Below, piece after piece: positions 1 through 7,770 of a stretch of DNA of 64,000 bases. The DNA lies in the NCBI GenBank assembly GCA_003506435.1, contig DOAQ01000019.1:209388-273387 (forward strand). The letters run 5' to 3'. The notes beneath the pieces were generated by a model. The model saw only the letters and a program-made list of their open reading frames with translations, did no database searches and was not told the DNA's origin. Origin of the DNA: Prolixibacteraceae bacterium (GTDB lineage Bacteria > Bacteroidota > Bacteroidia > Bacteroidales > Prolixibacteraceae). The number at the start of each line of letters is the position of its first letter. Positions within the stretch are counted from its first letter, which is position 1. The translations under genes were made by a program, and so were the position numbers.

Positions 1-100
1 CTATCTGGCCCGAAATATATAAAGTGCCGTTTATTTCAACGGCCTGACTGTATGGCCCGATAGCAGCAGGCGCATGTTCTGTTTTGATAATTCGTTTCAT
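1..100 (-). CDS. RidA/YjgF family enamine/imine deaminase, 5' part only (truncated by window edge)
   Basis: The reverse strand reads from an ATG at position 100 to the window edge, giving about 33 residues beginning MKRIIKTEHAPAAIGPYSQA and continuing to an ISGQ motif. The IGPYSQAV and ISGQ signatures are characteristic of the RidA family, which hydrolyses reactive 2-aminoacrylate and related imines made by PLP enzymes. The active-site arginine would lie beyond the edge. It is too short for an ORF caller but the match to the family N-terminus is clear. The upstream neighbour on the same strand is the prohibitin-like gene, 65 nt away, so the two could be co-transcribed. Confidence 0.85.
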   Translation of the reverse strand, partial: MKRIIKTEHAPAAIGPYSQAVEINGTLYISGQI

Positions 101-165
101 TTTGTTATTCTTTTATGTAGAGATGCTGAAACAACCCCGCTTCGGGGCAGCATGACGCTGCAAAT

Positions 166-999
166 TTAATTATTCCCTAAAATCAACGGCATTCCTTCTT
201 TTCCGCTTCCAATAACGACCACCTTTGTATTCGGGGATTTTGCCAGTTCCAGGGTGGCATCGATCCCTTTTTGCTTCAGGATTTTGTCCGTCAGACTATT
301 GCTGATAATAAGGTTGTATGCCGAAATCCCATCGGCTTCAATGCGGCGGCGTTCGGCCTCTGCATGTTCTTTATCGAGCCTGAATTTATACGCAAGCGCT
401 TCCTGTTCCTGCTGCAACTTGCTTTCGATAGCCGTTTTTATTTGTGCAGGAAGATTAATGGAACGAATCAGCAACGCCTTCATATCGATGTTGTTTGCCT
501 TCAATACTTCCTTGGTTTCATTAATAATGGCAGCCTCCACCTCGCTGCGTTTGGTCGAATAAATTTCTTCAGCCTGGTAGCGTCCTGCCACCTGACGCAC
601 CGACGAACGCACTTCAGGAATAATGATCTGTTCGATATAACGTGTTCCGAATATTTCGTGCAAATAGCCAATCCGGTCGTAGGTGGGATTAAAACGCACC
701 GACACATCCACGTTTAGTGACAGCCCGTTTTTATCGAGAACATCCATCGTTTCTTCGCGCTGCTGTTCTTTTACATCATACACAAACATATTGTTCCAGG
801 GGGCAATAATGTGAAACCCGGGTTGATAGATGCGGTCTTTGTCGAGACCACTTGTAAACTTCCGGAAAATCACGCCCCGTTCTCCCGGCTGAAGGGTGAC
901 AAACATGCCGTTGCCAAACAAGATCAACAAGATAATTGCAACTACCGCAATAATAATGTACGACGGCTTAATATTCATATCCGTAAAACTTCTGTTCAT
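166..999 (-). CDS. Prohibitin-like SPFH/band 7 membrane protein
   Basis: This 277-residue protein has one N-terminal transmembrane segment (about residues 12-32) followed by an SPFH/PHB domain (about 33-220). It contains the usual LQPGERGVIFRKF entry and a charged, coiled-coil-prone stretch rich in Glu, Ala and Arg at about 190-225. Bacterial prohibitin homologues form large membrane-anchored ring assemblies and are often tied to membrane protease control or membrane organisation. The function here is inferred from family only. It ends 65 nt before the RidA gene on the same strand. The start ATG at 999 gives MNRSFTDMNI; the internal ATG at residue 8 is an alternative. Confidence 0.85.
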   Translation of the reverse strand: MNRSFTDMNIKPSYIIIAVVAIILLILFGNGMFVTLQPGERGVIFRKFTSGLDKDRIYQPGFHIIAPWNNMFVYDVKEQQREETMDVLDKNGLSLNVDVSVRFNPTYDRIGYLHEIFGTRYIEQIIIPEVRSSVRQVAGRYQAEEIYSTKRSEVEAAIINETKEVLKANNIDMKALLIRSINLPAQIKTAIESKLQQEQEALAYKFRLDKEHAEAERRRIEADGISAYNLIISNSLTDKILKQKGIDATLELAKSPNTKVVVIGSGKEGMPLILGNN

Positions 1000-1151
1000 A
1001 ACTTCCTGTTTTTATTAATTATCATGTCTAAAAATACAGGAAATTAATTCAGCATTCCCGATAAAATGATAATTTGTTAATAACTGTCCGAAAAACTACT
1101 AATTATAAAATCCGGCACCGGTTGTTCTTTCTGAACTTTTTATCTAGTTTT

Positions 1152-2051
1152 ATGGCTGACCATAAACCGTTTGTCATGATCCAGTCTTCAGAACTTATTA
1201 TAAACAAGGATGGAAGCATATTTCACCTTCACCTCCGGCCGGAGCAAATTGCCGACGATATTATTTTGGTTGGCGATCCCGGACGAATTAATCTGATCGC
1301 TTCCTACATGGATCATACCGAATTCAGGATTCAAAACCGGGAATTTGTTTCCATTACCGGAAGCTATAAAAACAAGCGGATAACCGTAGTTTCAACCGGA
1401 ATTGGAACCGACAATATCGACATTGTTGTAAACGAACTGGACGCACTGGCCAACATAGACCTTGAAAAACGCGAAATCAAACCGGGTCACCGGGCCTTGA
1501 ATTTCATTCGCATTGGCACGTCAGGCGGCTTGCAGGACTATATTCCGGTGAATTCATTTGTTATTTCAAAGAAAGCTATCGGGTTCGACGGGTTGCTCAA
1601 TTTTTATGCAGGGCGTAACCGGGTTTCCGATCTGGCTTTTGAGAAAGCTTTTAAAGCCCACACCGGCTGGAATCCCTTGCTGACTTCGCCGTATGTGGTC
1701 GATTGTTCCGAAACTCTTTTCAACAAAATACACAGCGAAAAAACATATACCGGTGTTACCATTTCGGCTCCGGGTTTTTACGGTCCGCAAGGACGGGTTT
1801 TGCGTATTCCTCTGGCCGACCCGGATATCAATTCAAAAATTGAAGCGTTTTCATTCAACGGCCTGAAAATTACCAATTACGAAATGGAATGCTCTGCGAT
1901 TTACGGGCTTTCTGCTTTGCTGGGACATCAGGCGCTGACGGTTTGTGCGATTATTGCAAACCGGATAGTAAAAAATGCCAACGAAGATTATCACGAAGCA
2001 ATTGAACAACTGGTACGGCTTGTTCTCGACGGGATCAGCCAAAACGAATAA
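1152..2051 (+). CDS. Nucleoside phosphorylase (uridine phosphorylase-like)
   Basis: About 299 residues from the chosen ATG at 1152. The family signature ILVGDPGR is near residue 42, followed by phosphate- and ribose-binding segments (VVSTGIGTDN, IRIGTSGG) and NYEMECSAIYGLSALLG near the C-terminus, as in the PNP_UDP_1 superfamily. It should cleave nucleosides phosphorolytically to base and ribose-1-phosphate. The acidic and aromatic pattern fits uridine phosphorylase better than purine enzymes, but specificity is not proven. The open frame runs back to 1074, but the extra 26 residues look non-coding, and a TAGTTTTA promoter-like motif overlaps that stretch. The next gene starts 10 nt after the stop, suggesting an operon. 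Confidence 0.82.
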   Translation: MADHKPFVMIQSSELIINKDGSIFHLHLRPEQIADDIILVGDPGRINLIASYMDHTEFRIQNREFVSITGSYKNKRITVVSTGIGTDNIDIVVNELDALANIDLEKREIKPGHRALNFIRIGTSGGLQDYIPVNSFVISKKAIGFDGLLNFYAGRNRVSDLAFEKAFKAHTGWNPLLTSPYVVDCSETLFNKIHSEKTYTGVTISAPGFYGPQGRVLRIPLADPDINSKIEAFSFNGLKITNYEMECSAIYGLSALLGHQALTVCAIIANRIVKNANEDYHEAIEQLVRLVLDGISQNE

Positions 2052-2061
2052 TTTGCCGGTC

Positions 2062-2928
2062 ATGAACGACAAAAAACTGTTTGCACTCATCACCCTTCTC
2101 GACGATCCTGATGATTCAGTCTTCAGAATGGTTGAGCAGGAGATTTTAAAAGAAGATGCAACAATTGTCGAGAAACTGGAACAAATCTGGGAAACCAGCC
2201 TGGATGAACTGATCCAGTCGAGAATTGAAAACCTCATCCGGCAAATTCAGTTTAATGATACCAAAGAACAAATAAAAAAATGGTCGACCCAAAAAACGGT
2301 TGACCTTTTTGACGGTTTTTTCCTGATTTCACGGTACCAATATCCCGATTTAAAACTGAAAAATATTAACAGCAGACTGGATAAAATCACCAAGGACATT
2401 TGGCTGGAATTTAACAACTCGCTGACAGCGCTCGAAAAAATAACTATCGTGAACCACATCATCTACGATGTCCACAAATTTTCGGTCAACCATCACAACA
2501 TTACTTCGCCGCAAAATTGCTACCTGAACCAGTTGCTCGAAACACAAAAAGGCAATCCGGTTTCATTGGCCATTCTGTATGTGCTGATAGCCCGGAGGCT
2601 AAATTTACCTGTTCATATCATCGATTTTCCAAGAAATCCGCTCCTCGCCTACTTCGATCCGGGGATTGCCGAACTAGCGCTTGGAAAAAATGCCGGCAGC
2701 CCTATTCTTTTTTATATCAACCCATCGAACAAAGGAGCCATTGTTGGCAAACGTGAAATTGATTATTTCATCCGGAAAAATGAAGCCATTACCAACGAAC
2801 TGGTAACCACCCCCTGCCCCGACAAAATCATTATCCGCAAATTGCTCGAAACACTCATTCAATCGTACGAAGAGCTGGGTCTTCAGGACAAAGTTGACGA
2901 TTTAGGGGAAATTGCTTCGATGTTGTAG
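2062..2928 (+). CDS. Transglutaminase-like (SirB1/TPR-type) family protein
   Basis: About 288 residues from the ATG at 2062, 10 nt after the phosphorylase stop. An earlier in-frame start would overlap that gene by 77 nt and is less likely. The segment around residues 140-215, with YLNQLLETQKGNPVSLAIL and RRLNLPVHIIDFPRNPLL, matches the 'transglutaminase-like core 2' family seen in SirB1 proteins. These keep the fold of cysteine transglutaminases or proteases but usually lack a clear catalytic triad, and I see none here. The N-terminal 130 residues are helical and charged. A role in protein interaction is possible but unproven. It is probably co-transcribed with the phosphorylase. Confidence 0.7.
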   Translation: MNDKKLFALITLLDDPDDSVFRMVEQEILKEDATIVEKLEQIWETSLDELIQSRIENLIRQIQFNDTKEQIKKWSTQKTVDLFDGFFLISRYQYPDLKLKNINSRLDKITKDIWLEFNNSLTALEKITIVNHIIYDVHKFSVNHHNITSPQNCYLNQLLETQKGNPVSLAILYVLIARRLNLPVHIIDFPRNPLLAYFDPGIAELALGKNAGSPILFYINPSNKGAIVGKREIDYFIRKNEAITNELVTTPCPDKIIIRKLLETLIQSYEELGLQDKVDDLGEIASML

Positions 2929-3023
2929 CAAAAGAGAGGTGTTTCTGATTGATTTTTTTTCTTATTTTGTGGCTGCATAATCTATCACATAAACCAAACA
3001 AACTAATAACTAATAAAAATTCT

Positions 3024-4463
3024 ATGAGTTCAAGAGAATCATCAAGACGTACGTTTTTGAGACAAAGTCTTGCCCTTGGCGCACTGACTGCGTTTCCGGC
3101 AATTCTGACAAAAGCTGTGTCGGGAGCTGAGATGCCCCTGTCGCAACTGGCTGGTGCAGGCGAACGGGTCAACCTTGCCTGTTGCGGAATCGGAAACCGG
3201 GGAGGTGAAATTATTCAGGCGCTGTACAACACCGGTTTGGCTAACATTGTAGCTCTCTGCGATGTCGACATGGGAGCGCCCCACACATTGAAAGTACTGG
3301 AGAAATTTCCGGATGTACCGCGTTTTCAGGATTTCAGGGTGATGTTCGATAAAATGGGCAGCCAGATTGAAGCGGTTACCGTTGGCACCCCCGATTTTTC
3401 GCATTTCCCGATCACCATGCTGGCCATGTCGCTGGGCAAACATGTGTATGTTGAAAAGCCGATGGCCCGCACATTCAACGAGGTTGAACTGATGATGAAA
3501 GGCGCGGAAAAGTACAAAGTAGTGACCCAGATGGGCAACCAGGGGCATTCCGAAGGAAATTATTTCCAGTTTAAAACCTGGGTTGAAAAAGGCATCATTA
3601 AAGATGTTACCGCAATTACAGCCCACATGAACGGCAACCGCCGCTGGCACGGGTGGGATCCGAAAATTACCAAATTTCCCGACGGGCAACCTATTCCCGA
3701 AACCATGGACTGGGATACCTGGCTGATGACAGCTCATCACCACGACTACCATAAAGATTACGTAAACGGTCAATGGCGCTGCTGGTACGACTTCGGTATG
3801 GGAGCTTTGGGCGACTGGGGAGCCCACATTATGGATACAGCCCACCAGTTCCTCGATCTGGGGTTGCCTTACGAAGTAGACCCGGTTAAACTCGACGGAC
3901 ACAATCCGTTCTTCTTCCCGATGGCCTCAACCCTTTCGTTTAAATTCCCGAAACGCGGAAAAATGCCCCCGCTTGAAATTACCTGGTACGACGGAGTGAA
4001 AAATGTTCCTGCTGTTCCTGAAGGATACGGGGCTTCCGAACTCGATCCCAACATTCCGCCGGCAAGCAACGGAAAGATACAACCTGCCAAACTGAACCCG
4101 GGTAAAATAATTTACAGTAAGGACCTGATTTTCAAAGGCGGCTCGCATGGAAGCACCTTGTCAATTATTCCGGAAGAAAAAGCAAAGGACATGGAACCGA
4201 AATTACCGGAGGTACCCAAAAGTCCGTCGAACCACTATGCCAACTTCCTGCTGGCCTGCAAAGGACAGGAAGAAACCCGCTCGCCGTTCTCAGTTGCCGG
4301 ACCGTTGAGCCAGGTTTTCAATCTGGGCGTTTTGGCACAGCAGTTGAACACCAAACTGTTGTTCGACCGAAAAACCAAACAAATTACAAACAACAAAGTG
4401 GCCAACCAGTTGCTTGTCGGCACTCCGCCGCGCAAAGGCTGGGAACAATACTATAAACTGTAA
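3024..4463 (+). CDS. Tat-exported Gfo/Idh/MocA family oxidoreductase
   Basis: About 479 residues from ATG 3024. The N-terminus carries a twin-arginine signal (SRRTFLRQ followed by a hydrophobic run), so the folded NAD(P)-loaded enzyme is likely exported. A Rossmann motif CCGIGNRGGE lies at about residue 52, and the EKPMA signature of the Gfo/Idh/MocA family at about 150. The C-terminal half is rich in His, Trp and Asp (for example AHHHDYHKDY, GDWGAHIMD), typical of the long Bacteroidota and Planctomycete exported members. Substrates are usually sugars or glycosides. The next gene, an exported sugar isomerase-like protein, starts 6 nt later, so the two probably act on the same exported carbohydrate. 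The ORF can be opened to 2949, but that adds a run preceding the Tat signal and is unlikely. Confidence 0.87.
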   Translation: MSSRESSRRTFLRQSLALGALTAFPAILTKAVSGAEMPLSQLAGAGERVNLACCGIGNRGGEIIQALYNTGLANIVALCDVDMGAPHTLKVLEKFPDVPRFQDFRVMFDKMGSQIEAVTVGTPDFSHFPITMLAMSLGKHVYVEKPMARTFNEVELMMKGAEKYKVVTQMGNQGHSEGNYFQFKTWVEKGIIKDVTAITAHMNGNRRWHGWDPKITKFPDGQPIPETMDWDTWLMTAHHHDYHKDYVNGQWRCWYDFGMGALGDWGAHIMDTAHQFLDLGLPYEVDPVKLDGHNPFFFPMASTLSFKFPKRGKMPPLEITWYDGVKNVPAVPEGYGASELDPNIPPASNGKIQPAKLNPGKIIYSKDLIFKGGSHGSTLSIIPEEKAKDMEPKLPEVPKSPSNHYANFLLACKGQEETRSPFSVAGPLSQVFNLGVLAQQLNTKLLFDRKTKQITNNKVANQLLVGTPPRKGWEQYYKL

Positions 4464-4469
4464 AACAAC

Positions 4470-5306
4470 ATGAAGAAAAAATCTGTTTTATTACTGGCGG
4501 GCATTTTCGCCATTCTTTTAGCAAGCGCACAGGAGAAGCGTCCCGACCCGCAACCCGCTCCCGAAACCGGGGAGAAATTCAGGGTGGGCATGGCCGGATA
4601 TACTTTTGTAAAATTCGATCTCGACAAAACACTGGAAACCATGCAGCGCGCCGATGTGCATTACCTGTGCATCAAGGATTTTCATCTGCCAATGAACAGC
4701 ACCGACGAGCAAATCGCTGCATTTCATGCCAAATTAAAAGAAAAAGGGGTTACCGGATATGCCGTTGGCCCGATCTACATGAAATCGGAAGCCGATATTG
4801 ACCGCGCATTTGACTATGCAAAACGGGTTGGGGTGAAACTCATAGTAGGTGTCCCCAACTACGAATTACTACCGTATGTCGATAAAAAAGTGAAGGAATA
4901 CGGGTTCAACTATGCAATCCACCTGCACGGCCCGGATATTAAAACATATCCCGATGCCGATGATGTATGGGACCATGTAAAAGACCTGGACCCCCGCATC
5001 GGGATGTGCCTTGATGTTGGTCACGACACGCGTAACGGGAAAGACCCGGTTGCCGACCTGAAAAAATACCACAGCCGCGTATTCGATGTACATATTAAAG
5101 ATGTAACCGGGAATACCAGGCTGGGCTATTCCGTTGAGGTTGGCCGGGGCATTATCGATTTCCCCGCATTTGTTAAAATGCTTCGGAAAGTAGGCTATAC
5201 CGGCGTTTGCAGTCTGGAACACGAACGCAACATGGACAATCCGTTTATGGGAATTGCCGAATCGATTGGCTATTTCAGGGGAGTGATCCGCACCACAAAG
5301 GAATAA
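4470..5306 (+). CDS. Exported sugar phosphate isomerase/epimerase-like TIM barrel
   Basis: This 278-residue protein has a cleavable signal peptide (MKKKSVLLLAGIFAILLASA) followed by an AP endonuclease 2/xylose isomerase-like TIM barrel. Metal-ligand segments are visible: HLHGPD (about 147), GMCLDVGHDTRNG (about 176), VHIKDV (about 203) and SLEHERN near the end. The supplied pattern of His, Asp and Glu on successive strands fits a divalent-metal epimerase or isomerase. The gene sits 6 nt after the exported oxidoreductase and probably shares its transcript. A strong hairpin follows the stop. The substrate is unknown. Confidence 0.83.
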   Translation: MKKKSVLLLAGIFAILLASAQEKRPDPQPAPETGEKFRVGMAGYTFVKFDLDKTLETMQRADVHYLCIKDFHLPMNSTDEQIAAFHAKLKEKGVTGYAVGPIYMKSEADIDRAFDYAKRVGVKLIVGVPNYELLPYVDKKVKEYGFNYAIHLHGPDIKTYPDADDVWDHVKDLDPRIGMCLDVGHDTRNGKDPVADLKKYHSRVFDVHIKDVTGNTRLGYSVEVGRGIIDFPAFVKMLRKVGYTGVCSLEHERNMDNPFMGIAESIGYFRGVIRTTKE

Positions 5307-5334
5307 GCATTTTAAGGATTCTATTTTTTATATA

Positions 5335-5370
5335 AACTGATCCGGTGAATTCGAATTCATCGGATCAGTT
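5335..5370 (+). terminator. Long hairpin after the isomerase gene, likely terminator
   Basis: An 18-bp inverted repeat with a single G/T wobble position (arms starting AACTGATCCG and ending CGGATCAGTT) lies 28 nt after the stop codon and is followed by GGTTTT. It is the likely 3' end of the oxidoreductase-isomerase transcript and marks the left edge of the accessory island. Confidence 0.65.
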
Positions 5371-5509
5371 GGTTTTCCACCCCACTTTATCACCAAGCAG
5401 ATTGTATTTAACGAGGAATTTCATGCGTTTCACAAACGGGATTGGCCATTTAACCGATTCATACTGTTGTTAAACCGGCGACTATTGCCTGTTCACGAAC
5501 GGTTCCAGC

Positions 5510-5580
5510 CTTCTCACGAAGCATTATAGCCTTCTCACAGAGCATTATAGTCTTCTCACTAAGCATTATAGTCTTCTCAC
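5510..5580. repeat. Tandem 21-bp repeat array, left of the RT (3.4 copies)
   Basis: Three consecutive 21-nt units begin at 5510, 5531 and 5552 and share the core CTTCTCAC..AGCATTATAG. A partial fourth unit (CTTCTCAC) ends at 5580, and a more diverged half unit may precede them at about 5490-5509. There are no spacers, so it is not a CRISPR array. The period is exactly two B-DNA turns. The array on the other side of the RT has the same period but an unrelated sequence. Confidence 0.85.
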
Positions 5581-5733
5581 GGGCTCTTTCATCCGGCTGA
5601 AAGGTCCGTGAAAAGACTGAAATGAACTGAAAGATCGTTTGCCTGATAAACGGGACATTAAAATGCTAAAATAAATTTGTTTAATAGAAATGGAAGATAA
5701 AAAAAGTACTAAGTTTATGGTGATATTTTCAAG

Positions 5734-5766
5734 TTGCCGCCAAGTGTAAAAAAGACAGTACATTTA
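5734..5766 (+). promoter_or_regulatory. Candidate promoter for the ncRNA-RT cassette
   Basis: TTG at 5734-5736 and TACATTTA at 5759-5766 resemble the Bacteroidota -33 TTG and -7 TAnnTTTG elements, with one mismatch in the -7 box and a slightly long 22-nt spacer. Transcription would begin around 5773-5776, just upstream of the structured RNA. This is inferred from sequence only. Confidence 0.35.
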
Positions 5767-5794
5767 TGATAAGTTTTAATAAAATATAAAATTT

Positions 5795-6133
5795 AAGGGG
5801 ACAGATGAGATGGCTGGAACAATACGTTTAGCCCAATTCTACCACGCTAGAATATACGCTAGCTGGAAAGGCAAATACCAATTTCCAAATGATTCAATAG
5901 AATTAATGAGGAAACTGTTGTTAACAATGCTATCATTGGCATTGTTCGCCTGAAATTGTGTCTGCTGGATTGCTTCATAAGCATGTTAATTGTGTTTAAT
6001 GATGTTGATACAAAGGTGACAATTTCTATACCTAGATAGAGTAGCGTAGCCCAACTCTTAAAAGAGGGAAAGCTTCGGGGTTTTGCGACCCGAGCATTGT
6101 ATGTTCTAAACCTGCTGCTTAACCTGTCCCCTT
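5795..6133 (+). ncRNA. Structured non-coding RNA directly upstream of the RT (putative RT template/partner)
   Basis: This 339-nt stretch is closed by a perfect 10-bp stem: AAGGGGACAG at 5795-5804 pairs with CTGTCCCCTT at 6124-6133, ending 9 nt before the RT start codon. Inside are several self-complementary elements. CCACGCTAG/CTAGCTGG (5842-5866) has one bulge. AACAATGC/GCATTGTT (5923-5930/5939-5946) is perfect. GAAATTGT/ACAATTTC (5952-5959/6019-6026) is perfect and encloses TGCTT/AAGCA (5971-5983). GCTTCGGG/CCCGAGC (6072-6095) has one bulge. DRT2- and DRT9-type systems carry a structured RNA in exactly this position, which the RT binds and copies. I infer the same role here. The exact RNA ends are unknown. 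A DNA palindrome or long 5' leader is the alternative. Confidence 0.6.
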
Positions 6134-6142
6134 TCTATTTTT

Positions 6143-7714
6143 ATGGAAAAGTTAGAAGAATGGTTTAAAATTAAGAAGTACCCTCATATAGGTAAACCAA
6201 TTACAATTAAAGATTATAATTGGGTAAGAAACTATGTGAATAATGCTCAGAAAATAAGAACACATAGTTTCCTCCCTCTTATTCATAAAACTATTGTTAA
6301 AAGAAAATTTCGCTCAGACAAAGAGACTAATTTAAAAAATCCGAGTGGAAAAAGGCAACGAAAAAAATATGATCCAAAAATTAGAGATACATTTTTTGCT
6401 TCACATTTGGACTCAATAATTTTTTCAAAATACAATTATGTATTAACAGAAAAATACGAAAAGTATATAAAGGATAAGCCATTCAATGAGTCAATTGTCG
6501 CCTATAGAAAAATTCCTCTTATTCCCGGTAAAAAAGGGAATAAGTGCAATATTGATTTCGCAAAATCAGTTTTCGATTTTATTAAATCAAACAATAATGA
6601 AAAACTTACAGTGATTGTCGCTGATATAAGTTCCTTCTTCGACAATTTAAACCACAAAATATTAAAGAAAAAATGGGCGGAAGTTTTACAAATGAAAACA
6701 TTGCCACCTGATCATTATAATATTTTCAAAGCAATAACAAACATAAAGTACATTGAATCACAACAATTATTCGAGTCATATGACAAAACGATGATTGTCG
6801 AGCGAGGTGTTGCAAACTCTTCTTCAAGAAAAGAGTATGTCAGAAAAAAGATAAATGACTCAAAATTTTTCAAAGAAAAGAATGCCGTATCGTATTGCGA
6901 TAAAGATGAGTTCTTAAAGAACAATTTAAAACTCATAATATCAAAGAAAAATGAAAGAGGCATTCCTCAAGGAAGTCCCATAAGCGCGACATTGGCAAAT
7001 ATTTACATGCTAGATTTTGACAGTGAAATATTTAATTATATTGGAAATACCGGAGGCTTTTACCAACGTTATTGCGATGATCTTATAATCGTTATTAATC
7101 GAAAGTTTGAAGATGAAATTTTAAAGACACTTAATGATACAATTAAATCGGTAGATCTTCCATTAGCTCCGGAGAAAACAAAATTGTATCATTTTGAAAA
7201 TGTGAATCTTGTTTTTACTGGTTTTGCAATTGATCTTGTCACTAAAGAAGTTATTAGCAACAAACCGCTCGAATATTTAGGTTTTTCATTTGATGGTAAA
7301 AGAGTTCTTATAAAAACTCCCGGTTTTTCTAAATTTTATCGCTCAATGAAAGGGGCATTCAATAGAGCAACTTATAGTGCGATATTTGGTCAAAATGCAG
7401 ACAATAGACTTTTCAAAAAACGCTTATATAAAAGATTCACTTTTCGAGGTGCCAAAAGAAAATTACTCTATAGACAATCAAAAGAAAATCCCAACATATA
7501 CGAAAAAACTAAAAAATATGACTGGGGTAATTATTTGAGTTATGTCTACAAAGCAAATGAAACTATGAAAACAATTAATGAGAATGATGATGTAAAAAGA
7601 CAAGCTCGCAAACTATGGCATAGATTTCATAAGTTGATAATAGAAAGTGAACAAACAATAAAAAATAAAACACCAGGTGGTAGTCGAGTAGGTAAAGGGG
7701 AGTTTCACCCCTAA
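6143..7714 (+). CDS. Defence-type reverse transcriptase of the UG/DRT class (DRT2/DRT9-like)
   Basis: An intact 523-residue protein. RT motif A is VIVADISSFFDNLNH with the catalytic Asp at 161, motif B is RGIPQGSPISATLANIYML (about 272-290), and the active site is YCDD at 310-313. LPLAPEKTKLYHF follows (about 339-351), then EYLGFSFDGKRVLIK (about 377-391). The YCDD centre, the long insert between motif A and IPQGSP (about 190-270) and the EYLGFSFDG block fit class 1 'unknown group' RTs used in phage defence, best DRT2 or DRT9. There is no maturase/endonuclease part as in group II intron RTs, and the length and N-terminus do not fit retrons. G+C in lines I counted is about 23-33%, against about 45-58% in neighbours, suggesting transfer. 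The last dozen residues run into a group II intron relic, so the C-terminus may be secondary. Confidence 0.8.
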   Translation: MEKLEEWFKIKKYPHIGKPITIKDYNWVRNYVNNAQKIRTHSFLPLIHKTIVKRKFRSDKETNLKNPSGKRQRKKYDPKIRDTFFASHLDSIIFSKYNYVLTEKYEKYIKDKPFNESIVAYRKIPLIPGKKGNKCNIDFAKSVFDFIKSNNNEKLTVIVADISSFFDNLNHKILKKKWAEVLQMKTLPPDHYNIFKAITNIKYIESQQLFESYDKTMIVERGVANSSSRKEYVRKKINDSKFFKEKNAVSYCDKDEFLKNNLKLIISKKNERGIPQGSPISATLANIYMLDFDSEIFNYIGNTGGFYQRYCDDLIIVINRKFEDEILKTLNDTIKSVDLPLAPEKTKLYHFENVNLVFTGFAIDLVTKEVISNKPLEYLGFSFDGKRVLIKTPGFSKFYRSMKGAFNRATYSAIFGQNADNRLFKKRLYKRFTFRGAKRKLLYRQSKENPNIYEKTKKYDWGNYLSYVYKANETMKTINENDDVKRQARKLWHRFHKLIIESEQTIKNKTPGGSRVGKGEFHP

Positions 7715-7770
7715 ACCTCTCTCAGAACCGTACATGAACCTCTTGATTCAACTTACCCCTCGTTTGAGCT
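7683..7770 (-). mobile_element. Decayed 3' end of a group II intron (domain V/VI-like), reversed relative to the RT
   Basis: Read on the minus strand, the sequence runs ATGTACGGTTCTGAGAGAGG, then a GGGG/CCCC hairpin with a GTGAAACT loop, then CCTACTCGAC. This is the usual order at group II intron 3' ends: the 3' strand of domain V, a linker, domain VI and the 3' splice end. The 5' strand of domain V is poorly conserved (GAGGGG instead of the expected AGC-triad form), so it is a relic. It overlaps the last 32 nt of the RT gene on the opposite strand. Recognition is from memory of the motif, not a search. Confidence 0.45.

Noticed and set aside
5365..5469. Minus-strand fragment ending ...KYNLLGDKVGWKTN that looks like the C-terminus of a lost gene
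   Set aside because: About 35 codons read protein-like, but they are preceded by a stop and have no recognisable family; possible remnant, not supportable as a gene.
5510..5580. CRISPR array
   Set aside because: The 21-bp units are tandem with no spacers, and no cas genes are present. The same applies to 7850-8101.
5566..5763. 65-codon minus-strand ORF left of the ncRNA
   Set aside because: A+T-driven open frame overlapping the promoter-like region and part of the 21-bp array; no protein-like composition.
5810..5953. 47-codon ORF starting MAGTIRLAQF inside the putative ncRNA
   Set aside because: It overlaps several strong hairpins and has no family resemblance. It is kept only as an alternative open window in the ncRNA discussion.
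6143..7714. RT as a group II intron-encoded protein or retron RT
   Set aside because: It has YCDD rather than YADD, no maturase or HNH part, no intron domains around it in the same orientation, and a length and N-terminus unlike retrons. The nearby intron-like 3' end is on the opposite strand.
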